This document shows positions 31,541 to 42,005 of a stretch of 64,000 nucleotides of DNA, piece after piece. The position numbers and the translations under genes are program-made. Under the pieces are notes generated by a model, which saw nothing but the letters and a program-made list of their open reading frames with translations, ran no database searches and was not told the DNA's origin. The DNA lies in contig OZ345362.1 of NCBI GenBank assembly GCA_977006965.1, positions 62,001-126,000 on the forward strand, written 5' to 3'. How positions within the stretch are numbered: position 1 is the first letter of the stretch; each line of letters opens with the position of its first letter. The DNA comes from Phymatolithon calcareum. Taxonomy: Eukaryota; Rhodophyta; Florideophyceae; Hapalidiales.

Positions 31541-33369
31541 CACTCCGTGACCAAGTTACAGTACAATATCATACTATACAGTATTTTCTTCCGCTGCTCT
31601 TGCAAACCAAGCCATCATAAATACAATCAAAATAAAGGACTCCACTTCTATTTGTAGACTTGATATTTTTGGACGCGCAGTACTGTTGCGTTGAAGAAAC
31701 CGGGTACCTGTAAGCAAGGCTGTCGCCGGTGTCATACGTGTCGACTGAGCGAGGAACGGTCGATCTAATCGTGGAACGGTTGGAATTGCTCTCGTATAGA
31801 CTTCGGTTGCGAACCGTGATTCCCCGCGCTTGCTATCTCGACAATTTACTCGTGGCGCCCATGCGAGTGGCATACGCGACGTGACGTATGGACGGCCGTG
31901 GATATGCGGGAATGACGGCTTGGGATGCGCAGGGCGGACTGATACAGTGAATTGGGCGCGGTGGTCTGAATCTTGCAAGAGGCGGTGCTAGCGCTCACGA
32001 CGGTGGCGCGATGGTGACGGGAGCTTCACGGTCGCGTGCAAGAGTAATTAATGGGCGGCGCGCGTGTCGACCGCGCGCGCCAGTGGCCCTGAATTGGGTA
32101 CCGGAAGGGGATTTCCGGTTGATGTTTCCGTTGCGCACGGGATGTTTTGAGCACATGTTTGTTGCTCTGGTGCGGTCGCTGTGCGCTCACGCGACCGCTG
32201 TCATACCGCTGAAGGATGCCGGGGCAGTTCCCCGCGCGTCGTGGGTGTGGAATGTATTTAAGCGCGGACCATGGACGGGCTAGAACAAGGAGGGAGGGGG
32301 GTTAGAGAGCGAGGTTATCGATCTGTGTTGGTCGGTTGGTGTTGCTGTGTTTAGTCGAGCTGTCTGCTCGGTTTGGCGAACGAGGTTGAAGTGAAGTAAA
32401 GTAGTGGCTGGTGACCGCTGTGGAGCTGCTGCTTCTGTTTCTGTTGCTGTCATGCGCTCGCGTTGTATACGCGACAGTACTGTACTGTCGCGTAATCCAA
32501 CGCGAGCGCTTTACAGCAACCAAAACAACAGGGCAGATGCCCGAAACACAACAAATAGAGACGCTTTTACGTTCACTTCTCTTCGCCTCAACTTCTCAAC
32601 AACCGAACAAACTCGCAGTTCGATGCCCCTTCTCCTCTATAGCTCACCCATGGTACTCGCTTAAGTAGGGGTTCCACCCGCACTCCACATGCCCGGGTCT
32701 TGCCCTCGGCACTCATCAGGGAGTCCGGCAGGGGTCGCGTGTAAACACAAACACCGCACACCACAGCGGCGCACACAGCCGCAACACATCATTCACGCGC
32801 CCAATTCACCGGCGCGCCCATTCGTAGAATACCTTGTCAGCGGCCTCAGCGTGCTCTCATCAGCGCCCGCTCGTCAGAATCGTGCGTCAGCGCGCTCATA
32901 ACGCGACCGATCCTTGCCCTGTACGCGCCCAACGAACCAGTGCGTACGCGGAGCAGCTTCAGGTGACCATTGAAGCCAGCTGCCACTTGCAGTCCCCACA
33001 GATGTGACGCCCATTCGGGTGGCGTCACCAGAACTTGGTGACCAAATCATGCAACCGACACTCAGCCCAATCGCCAAGTATGATCTTGTGCTCGGTTGAT
33101 CGGTCCAGCTTACAGACGATTACTTCTTGTGCAACAGTACAGTACCTTCATTACAATGGCTGCATCTGCAAAAACATGTTTCAAAAATATAAGCAAAATG
33201 AAGCATAAACCTCAGTCGTCGTGCAATATTGCAGGTTGCAACCTACCATTAAAAATGAAAAAATTTAGGCCTATACCGATCTTGTCAAAGGATCTCCGTT
33301 GAAGTATTGCAGGGATTGCTGCTGCACGGGTTGCTGTTCGGGAGGCTGTACTGTACACGCCTCTACAAG
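31541..33369. other. GC-rich intergenic region
   Basis: Base composition changes to GC-rich near 31700. Frames of up to 134 codons exist (31574-31978 minus, 32011-32283 plus) but are the sort expected by chance in GC-rich DNA; none has a motif. A hairpin is annotated separately at 32446-32517. The block ACACAACAAATAGAGACGC near 32537 recurs at 62230. Confidence 0.4.
32446..32517. repeat. Hairpin with TACTGTAC centre, ~34 bp arms
   Basis: GCTGTCATGCGCTCGCGTTG ... ACGCGACAGTA pairs with TACTGTCGCGT ... CAACGCGAGCGCTTTACAGC. The few mismatches fall mid-arm. The loop is a bare CTG. It carries the TACTGTA word that is abundant in this window. Confidence 0.8.
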
Positions 33370-34190
33370 ACAACTACCGCCGGTGCCCCGCATGAATCGA
33401 TATCCATTGGTTTATCGCGGCGACGCATCCGGCGGCAGCGGGCAAGCGACCACGCGCGATGATATCCGGGTGTTGATTAACATCGCTAATGACTGTCTTG
33501 GAGCCGCAACCAGTGGCAGTCGAGGAGCGGCACCGCGCGAAAGATCTCCGTGCCGAGCCAGGTCTTTCGACACCGTCTCGAGCCGCAACTAGCAGCGTTC
33601 GAGAAGCCGCCACTCGCTAAGACGGTCTAGAGACAACCTAGGTCTCCCGACAGCGCCTGGGCGCCACAACCGGTGACCGCCTGGAAGAACCCTTAGGCGC
33701 GTGACGACCGGGCCAAGGACGTCTTCTGGACGCTTTCCATGCGACCCTCTGATCAGGTTGCGCCACGCGGCGCCGCGCTTCGACAGGCCGAGACTCTGTG
33801 CGTCACATTCACAGGCGCGTACACCCGGCGGCGGTTGAAAACACGGCTGCATGCAGCGCAGAATCGAAAGCTTGCGCGACAGTTTCACTGGCGCGCACAG
33901 TCGCCAGCAACTGCTCCAGAGTCCGAGCCGCGCCGATCGAAATCTCTATATCAAGCAGGACGCGAAGAAACCTTGATCTCCAGCACACGCATCGCAGGTT
34001 TGCAGACGCGTTCACACGGAGGCACGCACTTCGGAACGTGCCTGAACCGCGACGTGAACCGCACGTAAGGCAGCGAACAGCGTGTGGAGCTTTTTGGTAC
34101 ACCGGCTGTCCTTTCTCACAAAGGACTCGTGCGATATCTGATTTCTCGGCGGAGGCTGGACAGGTGAGCTTTTCGAGTTGACAGCCCGCG
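33370..34190 (+). repeat. GC-rich dispersed repeat, copy 1
   Basis: The region from GAATCGATATCCATTGG through GCGCGATGATATCCGGG, GGCGCGTACACCCGGCGGCG and AAATCTCTATATCAAGCAGG to CGGCAGCGAACAG recurs inverted at 62330-63040 with the same order. Both copies lack a conserved long frame, so this is probably a non-coding or long-dead element. Confidence 0.75.
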
Positions 34191-34597
34191 TTCTTTTGTT
34201 GACCACCCACCCACCCTTCATAGTCTTTTGTAGTAGTAGTGAAGCTATCGCACGGCTACAACTACGGCAATCCGGTTCTCCGCAAGCGGTGCTTGTCCGG
34301 GAGGAGGTTCCTAAGAGTTACAGGACGGTGTCTGGGAACTCAAGTAAAGAGAAGCGCGACACTGCTCCCCTTCTCTGGGGAGCTAGGCGGTTGGACGCCG
34401 TGAAAGCAAAGTCGCCAAAATTTCGGTTTTATTTTTCGAATAAAACCGCAGATCTTTCAAAAGTCTGTCAAGGTAGGCAGTCTCCAAGCCTACCTCGCTA
34501 TCACAATTTCTGTTTTATTATGCGTATCACAGGGAATCTATTTTGATGCACAAAGTTCATTCACGAAATGTATCCAAATGCGAAGCTCTAAACCTTT
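34191..34597. other. 3' flank of the Sel1 pseudogene
   Basis: No gene seen. Contains a GGTAGGCA..TGCCTACC-type short inverted repeat near 34472-34494. Confidence 0.4.
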
Positions 34598-35069
34598 CTA
34601 ATCACCACCCATGTTATCCTCTCCACGACTTTCAAGAATCTTCGCATTGGCAAGACACTCATATAATTCTTCAATATCCACTTTCCCCGACATTACGGGC
34701 TCTTTTTTGCTGTTGATCAACACAACAAACCTCCCCGCTTGCTCTTCGAGAGTGCACAAAGGCTCGAGCTCCGTTTGATATTATGCGCTTCGAATGGGAG
34801 ATGTTTCCGTCACTTCGAACTTCAGGGTCTCCCCATATATACAATACCACCAGATTGTACATGGCAATTGGATTGTTATCCACTTCAATAGCCTCCTTGT
34901 ACAGTCTCTCAGCCTCAAATATGTCTCGATTGACACCATTTACAAGCTCATAGGAAACTGCAAGATTATTCATCCCGCTGCTGCTTCTTGCTTCACCAGC
35001 ATGTTTCAGATACGATATACGATCTTCATCTTCCGTAGTGCCGAACTTCAGAACACTCATGTTACAGAG

Positions 35070-35365
35070 TTTTTTTTTTGAATTTGGAATTTATTAAACG
35101 CCCTCAGTAACACTCATGAGACTGCAAGGGAGATACGTTTCAGCAGCTACGTTGTAGCTTCGATCATATATTCAAATACTTGTAACCCGGGTTAACGTCG
35201 TAGCCCTAGCTGCAAAAGCCCTCTCCCGTAAAAGGGCGGAGGGAAAAGCTTGGGGTCCACTGATCAGATTTCCTCAATTGGCGCCTTATCTATTCCATGT
35301 CGTCGTAAAAGACGATAGTGAAGAAGAGTAGCTTGTCTAGAGCTTTTTCAGTAATATCAGAGCTC
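35070..35365 (-). mobile_element. LINE insertion in the Sel1 gene (3' end, poly(A))
   Basis: The T run at 35071 followed by GAATTTGGAATTTATTAAAC is a minus-strand poly(A) tail with AATAAA. The body matches 39636-39905 closely, including GTCGTCGTAAAAGACGATAG, and similarity stops at about 35360. CAGAG flanks both sides, a possible short TSD. Read across the junction, ...SDFIRAL joins CNMSVLKFG in frame. Confidence 0.8.
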
Positions 35366-37202
35366 TGATGAAATCAGAAGACCTTAGAGAGAAATGGTCG
35401 AAATCCCACACACCAAATTCGTACTCCACCATGTTTCGTATCTCAAACTGGGCAATCTGTGGATTGAAACGTGGCCACCCCGACTAATACCTTAATTCAT
35501 TGTCTTTGCCAAGATTTTCTAATGCAGAACATATATCTGAATGATTCGTTTCTGTTCGGAGCAGCTCATTATTCGATGATAGTCGAGTCGTTCGCCAATG
35601 CCTTTGGGCAGCAAGCCTTCCCATGAATGCATCCCTCCATTCTTGCCAATAGAAAACCGACGATTCTGGACTGAAGATTATGGACATTGTTCTGGATTCC
35701 TGGTCGCATGTGAGTAATATTCGGAGTTCCTGGGGACCGGAAATTGGCCTCACCGTGATTCCATCTTCAAATTCGATTGTGGGGTCACCACTGTTTGAGC
35801 CAGAAACAATTCCCTCGTTGTGTGATGCCTCCACTTTTAAACACGGAAATCCAAGAAGGAACAGCAAGATGAGGAATGGCGACTGGCGTATATCTCCGCC
35901 TTCCAATGCAAATGCGACTGAACTTCCCGAATAACGCTCATGTACAGACTTCGTATTTTTTTCTCAGACCAGCGAATGTTCGGCATTTCAGAAATTGCAG
36001 AGCACAGCTGTTTGCTGCACAAGAACCTTATACCAAGTGATGCAATACTGACGTTCCACCAGTCTGTTTCAGAATCATTCTCAGCAACCCAGGACGCCAA
36101 TATACTTCGCACAGTCTCTGCCACACATATAATGAAACGGATGTTGTTAGAGGCCGCGCCAAGGACGGATGTTAGTTCCGCTACTTCATATTGCAGTCGC
36201 CGCATTTTAAGATTATACTGATTTTCAAACACCGATGTTGTGCGCTCAGGTTCTCCGGCTTGCGATGATACCTGTCATTCATCAACAAACGCATCAAGCT
36301 TGTCTCCACAGCTTAAAGCAAGATGATTGTCAACATGAACGCTCGTTTGAAGCAGTAGACAGTTGGGGTTGTTATTTCAAAGAAAAGAAGACACTGTCTT
36401 TTTTCGTACTGGTAGGGCCTGAAAGAATTCCTTGCAGTCCGTACCAGCGTCGTAGCCAAGCTGACACAGAAGCGTATCCATCCTTGAGCCTCCTTCTTCC
36501 CAGTTCATGGGTGTGTTACTTTCAGACAATACAGTGTCGTATTCTTTTACGAGATCGACGTTCTCCATGAGTGCGGTAAAACGGGCCAACTGAACACTTG
36601 TGATATTTTCAACAGCAGAACGCTCTTCATCCTTGAGCTCGTTCAAAGGCGATTTATGCCAATCATCTTTTGCTGCGTCTCTGATAGTCGCCTGATGGTT
36701 GAAAAATAAAATATGATTGTCGAAGTCGGCGTTCATCGCTGTGTTCTACTGGTGCGTTCATAAATGTACTCTTCAAACCCCGTGCTGTATTCGTGAGATG
36801 GCGAGAACTGAGTCACAAACTTCTCAGTGGATCCATTGTCTTTCAGAGATCCTTGAGTTGTGCGTGCAGATGCGAGAACACCAAGTCTCCGGGATGTCCA
36901 CAGATACACACTAGAAGGAAGGCGCAAACCTTTGGTGTCGACAAGCCATCGATGACCAAATCGTGCCAGGAACGATACAAGCCATCGAACAGAGCACTCC
37001 TCCGGCTTTTCTGACTTCAGGCAAGATGCCACGAACCGTGACATAACTCTATGTCTCTCCGGTTCACAGCAAACCACTCGTGAGAATAGTGTGGGTCGTA
37101 CGGGAAGCTTTGCATCGGTGAATTCATTGTCAATAAGTGAGCTGTTCACGATCATGTGATTGTCTACAGTCCTCTTGATTTCCTCTAAAGAAAAGTCACC
37201 GG

Positions 37203-37999
37203 GCAGAAGGAGGGCGGAAAGGAGCAGCCCGATGTGCCGTATTTTGAAGCCGAAGGAAAGAAGGGAAATACTTGCAAAATTGTTTGTGCGAAGACTAATG
37301 AGGCACGCGGAAAATCTTGAGTCAAAACCGACACAGGAGCAACACCCGTAGGAGATTGAAAACGCATATCTGGACGTAACGCACGCCAAAGTAAACCCTC
37401 ACCTCTTCAGAGCGGCGTATAAAACTACGCCTTGCACAAACATCAAGCAATACCAAAGACAAAAGATCCTGGAAGCTGCCACGAGAGTGGAAAAAGGCAA
37501 AAAACGTCCCATCCCGAGTATCAAGACCACACTACCACCCCACTTGTGCTTCAAGTCAAGAAGGTACAGGACCCTGGCCATCAAATGGGCATTTGGAATG
37601 TTCCCGCCTATGAGCACCTCCGAGCTCATAGACCTCACTGGACAAACTGGAAAGGATGCTATCGAAGATTTCACGTCAGGCCTATCAAAAGACAAGCTAT
37701 CATATGAAGAAAGTTCTTTCACAAGGAGGGCACTCGACGAAATACTTGCCATGTATCAGGCGACCAAGGCTACTCTCGAAACCTGAAACCCGCGAATCAA
37801 GACAGTGGAATATTTTTCCCCCTCGAGGCCCTAAGCCAGAGGTAGGTTTTGGTATTTCCGCCAGATCGTGTCGAAATCGACCGCGCTAACATATAAGAAC
37901 GATAGACCCTGTTTGTGGCCCAATGGCCTTCGCAAAGTTGCCCCAAGCGTCCGCAGATGCGTTGGTAACTTTTAAATAAAAAAATACACTTCTTCTTGT
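37203..37999 (+). mobile_element. LINE insertion with 19 bp TSD
   Basis: TCTAAAGAAAAGTCACCGG at 37184-37202 and TCTAAAGACAAGTCATCGG at 38000-38018 flank the element (two differences in 19), a clear target-site duplication. The insert encodes part of the post-RT region: MCRILKPKERREILAKLFVR near 37245, then after a TAG the frame KTTPCTNIKQYQRQKILEA ... YRTLAIKWAFGMFPPMSTS ... ALDEILAMYQATK ending at 37784, and the 3' UTR with GTTGGTAACTTTTAAATAAA and a CTTCTTCTTG tail. 5'-truncated; the domain frame is intact. Confidence 0.9.
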
Positions 38000-38097
38000 T
38001 CTAAAGACAAGTCATCGGTAGTATTGAAAGTTTTCATGTTCCCCATTGCCCAGTTGCAAAATGATGCGCAATTTCTCACCACGCCTTGGGGAAGGAC

Positions 38098-38772
38098 TTA
38101 GCTGGTCGAACTAGATGATATAGAAGACAAATTCGTGTCGTGAGATAGACGAGAACAATTTTCGTCATCTGTCCCGTCAAGTATTGCAGAAGAAGAGGAA
38201 GTCGGTTGGACAGAAGCAGATAAATGGGACACAGGATGTGTACAGGACAATAACCGATTGTACACATACATAATCCTGGTCTTCAAGCTGTTGAAAAGAC
38301 GGACAAGAGCTTGTTTCCAACGCGCGCTGCAAGACTTCATTTCTGAAAGCATATTCTGGACATCTTCAGAATAGTCATAGCGCGGAACATAATATCTCAG
38401 ACTTATAAGACATCTGAGAGCACAAATGTTCCAGTTTCGGAATTCATACAGTAGAACGAGTACCCATATGGTTCGCAAAACGTGAGAACTGTTAAACACG
38501 GCCACCGCGATTGCCGCTGCTGCCGCCTTGTAATCACAGTTCTTGACTTGGACACCTATGTAGAATATTACACACGCCAAGGAAGGCAATGAGACGAACA
38601 ACTGTACCATTCCATTGCGGCGGGTGTCATGGATGGTGCGCCGCTTGTCGGTGATGAAGTCAAGAGCGTAAATGGATGTCAGTGGAATGAACGCGATAGC
38701 GTAAATGGCGAAGACGAGTAGGAGGTCGTCGGCAAGAGACGGACCGTCGTTGCAGCAGCAGCATTTGGACAT
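38098..38772 (-). CDS. Multi-pass membrane protein, 224 aa
   Basis: ATG at 38772, uninterrupted to TAA at 38098. The N-terminus MSKCCCCNDG has a Cys run suited to palmitoylation or metal binding. Hydrophobic spans are visible at about residues 16-36 (LLLVFAIYAIAFIPLTSIY), 54-73 (MVQLFVSLPSLACVIFYIGV) and 84-110 (AAAAIAVAVFNSSHVLRT, then WVLVLLYEF), giving three or four membrane helices. The C-terminal 80 residues are Ser-rich and hydrophilic, ending SSISSSSTS, likely cytosolic. No known family recognised. It lies 52 bases upstream of, and in the same phase as, the Sel1 pseudogene, so a former fusion cannot be excluded, but the tail looks like a natural end. Composition is like a host gene. 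Confidence 0.7.
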   Translation of the reverse strand: MSKCCCCNDGPSLADDLLLVFAIYAIAFIPLTSIYALDFITDKRRTIHDTRRNGMVQLFVSLPSLACVIFYIGVQVKNCDYKAAAAAIAVAVFNSSHVLRTIWVLVLLYEFRNWNICALRCLISLRYYVPRYDYSEDVQNMLSEMKSCSARWKQALVRLFNSLKTRIMYVYNRLLSCTHPVSHLSASVQPTSSSSAILDGTDDENCSRLSHDTNLSSISSSSTS

Positions 38773-39635
38773 GGCGCTGGGTCACTGCGGGCGTCTCTGA
38801 CGTTGTTTCGCTCAGTGCTGTATCGCAGTACGCAAGTTGACTGTCGCCTTCGCCTCCGCTCTGATCTCGCTGACGATGCAAGTGCACGCAAAATGGGGGA
38901 ATCAGGGCACAGTCCCCCAGAATGAAGCTCGTTGAATTCTTCCAATTTATCTGCGCTACAGAAGTAGTGTATACGAAATTTCATTTCTAAGCAGCATCAG
39001 GACCTGACTTCCATTCTTGAGTTGAACTACTTTTATTTGCAGGGGTGGAGCTTTTTCAATCCATCGGACAGCATGAAACCCCTGGTGTATTTCAATACTT
39101 TCACTGCAAGATCCGACGTTCTCTTTCAGCTGTTCGAGTAAATGGAGGCATCCTCTGATACCGACGAGATTCAGCGGAAGGAAAACGTTTGATGTGAAAG
39201 AAAAGCATAAATTACGAGGACACGCTGACGGTCGCTGGTCAGCAATGGTGTGTGTACGACCGATAATGCGATTTGCTATCTTTTGCGCGGAAGACCAACT
39301 GAGTTCAATGGTAGACACCAACAGATTCGTAAATTTTAGTTCTCTGTGTCCTGTCGACGTCGAGTTGTAAACGTGATTAATTGGATTTATTGAGAAGGTG
39401 TCATGTGTCCCAACTTGGAGAAAGTCGGCACCTTTCTAAGCGTGTGATGTACGAAACTCGAACTTGTTGTAAACAATACCATACTATCGTTCGTTCGCAG
39501 ATCCCGACGTCAGAATACGGCAGATAATGCTTTCCGCATGGGAAAATCATACACAGTCCGCATGTTACCAAATGGTCGATCTGGCTCTCGAAAACAATAC
39601 TGTTCAAGTTGCGCAAATGGTGATTTTGAGTTCTT
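38773..39635. other. Intergenic; holds a short repeat shared with 61883
   Basis: Probable promoter of the 38098-38772 gene at its left end. The segment 39373-39460 (CGTGATTAATTGGATTTATT ... AACTTGGAGAAAGTCG) matches 61883-61965 just upstream of the Sel1 fragment there, so it may be the 5' region of another Sel1 family member. No supported frame. Confidence 0.45.
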
Positions 39636-40590
39636 TTTTTGAATTTATTAAACGCCCTCAGTAACACTCATCAGACTGCAAGGGAGATCCGTTTCAGCAG
39701 TTTCGTTGTAGCTTCGATCATCTGTTCAAGTAGTTGTAACCCGGGTTAAAGTCATAGCCCTAGCTGCAAAAACCCTCTCCCGTAAAAAGGGTGGAGGGAA
39801 AAGCTTGGTGTCAATTCATTAGATTTCCTCGAATGACGCCTTGTCTATTCCATGTCGTCGTAAAAGACGATAGTGAAGAAGAGTAGCTTATCTAGAGCTT
39901 TTTCACTGATATCAATCTCCTCTTTGGTCAGCTCATGTCTTCCAAGGTATTCTTCCAGATTGCTCATAAGGGTTGGTATAGTATCACGGAACTTGTCTGT
40001 GAGAAGTGATGTGCTCGTTGGGGGGAACCGACCGAGTGCCCACTTTATCGCTAATTGGCGGTGTCGTGTTTTCGGGAGTCTGATGATCGCCGGGGTGGAC
40101 CCCGGCAGATCGTAGGGATTTTTTCTCTTTCTGTTAGACTCCGAGACGTCTCCTTCGTCTTTGAAGAGCAAAATCCGCAACGATTTTGCTGAAACTCCCT
40201 GCTTGAGGAAAGTCAGTGCCGTCCTGAATGGTTCGCACTCTAGCATTGCCGATATATCTCAACTATCCCATTGCAATTCATCCACATCTCTTTCCTCGCT
40301 TGAGACGGCCAGCAGGCTTCTTTTCTTTGATCTCGCTCGTTCCAGCATTTGGAGTGCTAGAACGAGTCTCCTGTTTTCTGCGTTGTGAATTCGGTAAAGA
40401 AGGCGAAGTCTGATATATCGGTTTTTCGATATTGGACCGAATACTTGTGCGAAAAATGTCTTCTCCTCTTCTGCAATAGCTGTCTGGGCTCTCGGCGTCC
40501 ATGGACTAAGGTGCATGCTCCCATCTTCGTTGTATCAACGCTTTGTATGTCTTCACTGCTTTCAAGGGGCTGAGTGCCCGTAACGAGACA
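39636..40590 (-). mobile_element. LINE copy: RT thumb to poly(A) end
   Basis: Minus strand from 40590: LKAVKTYKALIQRRWEHA (RT thumb), MHLSPWTPRAQTAIAEEEKTFF (residues 1-22 of the 40516 frame), RLRLLYRIHNAENRRLVLAL, then the frame 40246-39845 with KTRHRQLAIKWALGRFPPTS and ALDKLLFFTIVFYDD, and the 3' end with AATAAA and poly(A) at 39636-39641. The best preserved copy of the post-RT region in the window. Two frames separated by one shift. The 3' UTR is nearly identical to the insertion at 35070. Confidence 0.8.
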
Positions 40591-42005
40591 CCCAGAGACC
40601 TTAGTTGATATAACGCGATCTTGGCGTGTCGGATGCGCTCAAGGAATCGCAATTTATATAAGTCTGATAGACCTCGGCACACTTGCGCTTTTTTACGGCA
40701 ATTCTTTCCGCCATCGACAGCCGGCCTCCACCCGATCCGCCGATGGAGCTTTCTATACTAGCATGCTTGCTACGCAAAAAGCGAAAACATCAGTGTGGTG
40801 GCGGTGATTGGCAATCTAATGCATTTCCAACATGGCATGTTCAGTTTCCGACACGCGGGCACGGGAGGGCTAACATGAAATGACGCGTTTACGAGTTTGG
40901 TTTGCTACGACTGACCTAACGCGAAGATCTGTGCGCGAAACGAATCTGACAGTACAAACCATTTGATGAATACAGTACAGTATTGCACTGGATGAAAATC
41001 ATCATTATATCAAGTGGACAATACAGTATCATTCAGAGATAGGGAAAGCGCCTCAGCATCCAGCTAGAATATTATTACGTACTTGCGATCTACTCTTCTA
41101 AGCTGCAGCGCATCATTCTGATCACCCATGGATGAAGTGCATGAGGCAGATCAATGCACTACTCCGACTGAGAGAAACGCGCCGTAGCGAAAATGATAGA
41201 AATGTGTCGTACAACACATTTTGTTCGCAGAGGAAAGCTCTATGACCAAATGTCGCGCGATTTGCACAATTTTGCGTCACAAATCGAGGACACGAGACAA
41301 ATGCATCGTGGCGTGACGACGCATTTTTGTGCAGAAATGACGCATTTTGTGCAATTTATTATTTTCAGGAGCGGGCAGGGGAATGTTACTGTAAGGGGGG
41401 AAGAAACGCGACAACTTCACGACATGTACTGTACCTTCTCAAACGCCTCAACATACCGCTAGAATATTATTACGTACTTGCATACTGTAGAGTACAGTAT
41501 ATATGTATGGTATACTGTCGATACGTACACGCGTATTGTGTATGCTGTATGAATACGTACTGAATGGTCATTGGGGCATGTTTCGTTTCACTGCTATGGT
41601 CTCATATTTGGGTTGATTTTAGGTGTATGATTCGGACTGTTCGCGCCGGCGGTAACCGCCGACGCGAACTCCTGTCTGCATTGTACTGCACTGTAGATAA
41701 ACTCTTGCCGCTTCGCGCCTGGGGGGGATCAGAGGGGTGTGGGAATAGGAGTAAACAACATTTTGTGTACTTCGTCCACGCGTGGTTCGCGTGCAACTCC
41801 CGCCAAACCCTCTGTCGCGATCAGCATCCGCTGATCGCAACACTACCAGCATCACCGCGCGACGTCCCGCGAGCAGTTCGTACGCGTTGTCCAAGCGCCG
41901 TCTCGGCACGGCGCATACGCGTGCAAGCGCTAAGTGCCCAACTGACGACAATCCGGATTCGTTGGGTAGGCTTAGCGAAGTTTAACCAAAAGACGTCAAC
42001 ACAAG
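40591..42005. other. Intergenic upstream of gag
   Basis: AT-rich to about 41600, with many TACTGTA/TACAGTA words. Two identical 24 bp copies of GCTAGAATATTATTACGTAC plus TTGC lie at 41063-41086 and 41458-41481. From 41640 the sequence becomes GC-rich and could be the leader of the retroelement, but I could not find a matching LTR downstream nor a clear tRNA primer site. Confidence 0.4.

Larger units (their letters stand above)
34598..38046 (-). pseudogene. Sel1-repeat gene broken by two LINE insertions
   Basis: Reading the minus strand from an ATG at 38046: MGNMKTFNTTDD, interrupted by LINE DNA (37203-37999), then LSLEEIKRTVDNHM to about 36733, a frame change to 36736-36377, a block VFENQYNLKMRRL (36232-35840), another frame change to a span SPFLILLFLLGF and FEDGITVRPISGPQELR (35906-35484), then WPRFNPQIAQFEI, a second LINE (35070-35365), and the Sel1 part MNNLAVSYELVNG ... 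EAERLYKEAIEVDNNPIAMYNL, ending with VDIEELYECLANAKILESRG at a TAG at 34598. Excising the inserts rejoins the coding frame at both sites. Sel1 repeats are helical TPR-like scaffolds. Several further frameshifts; the paralogue at 47860-49439 is broken at different places, so the ancestral gene was intact. Confidence 0.75.

Noticed and set aside
31574-32283. Frames of 90-134 codons in the GC-rich region
   Set aside because: All phases are long here because GC-rich DNA has few stops; no motif, no paralogue and biased composition.
37153-37389. First 80 codons of the minus-strand frame ending at 36733 as the N-terminus of the Sel1 gene
   Set aside because: Beyond 37202 this is antisense to a LINE insertion defined by its TSD; the true upstream sequence resumes at 38019.
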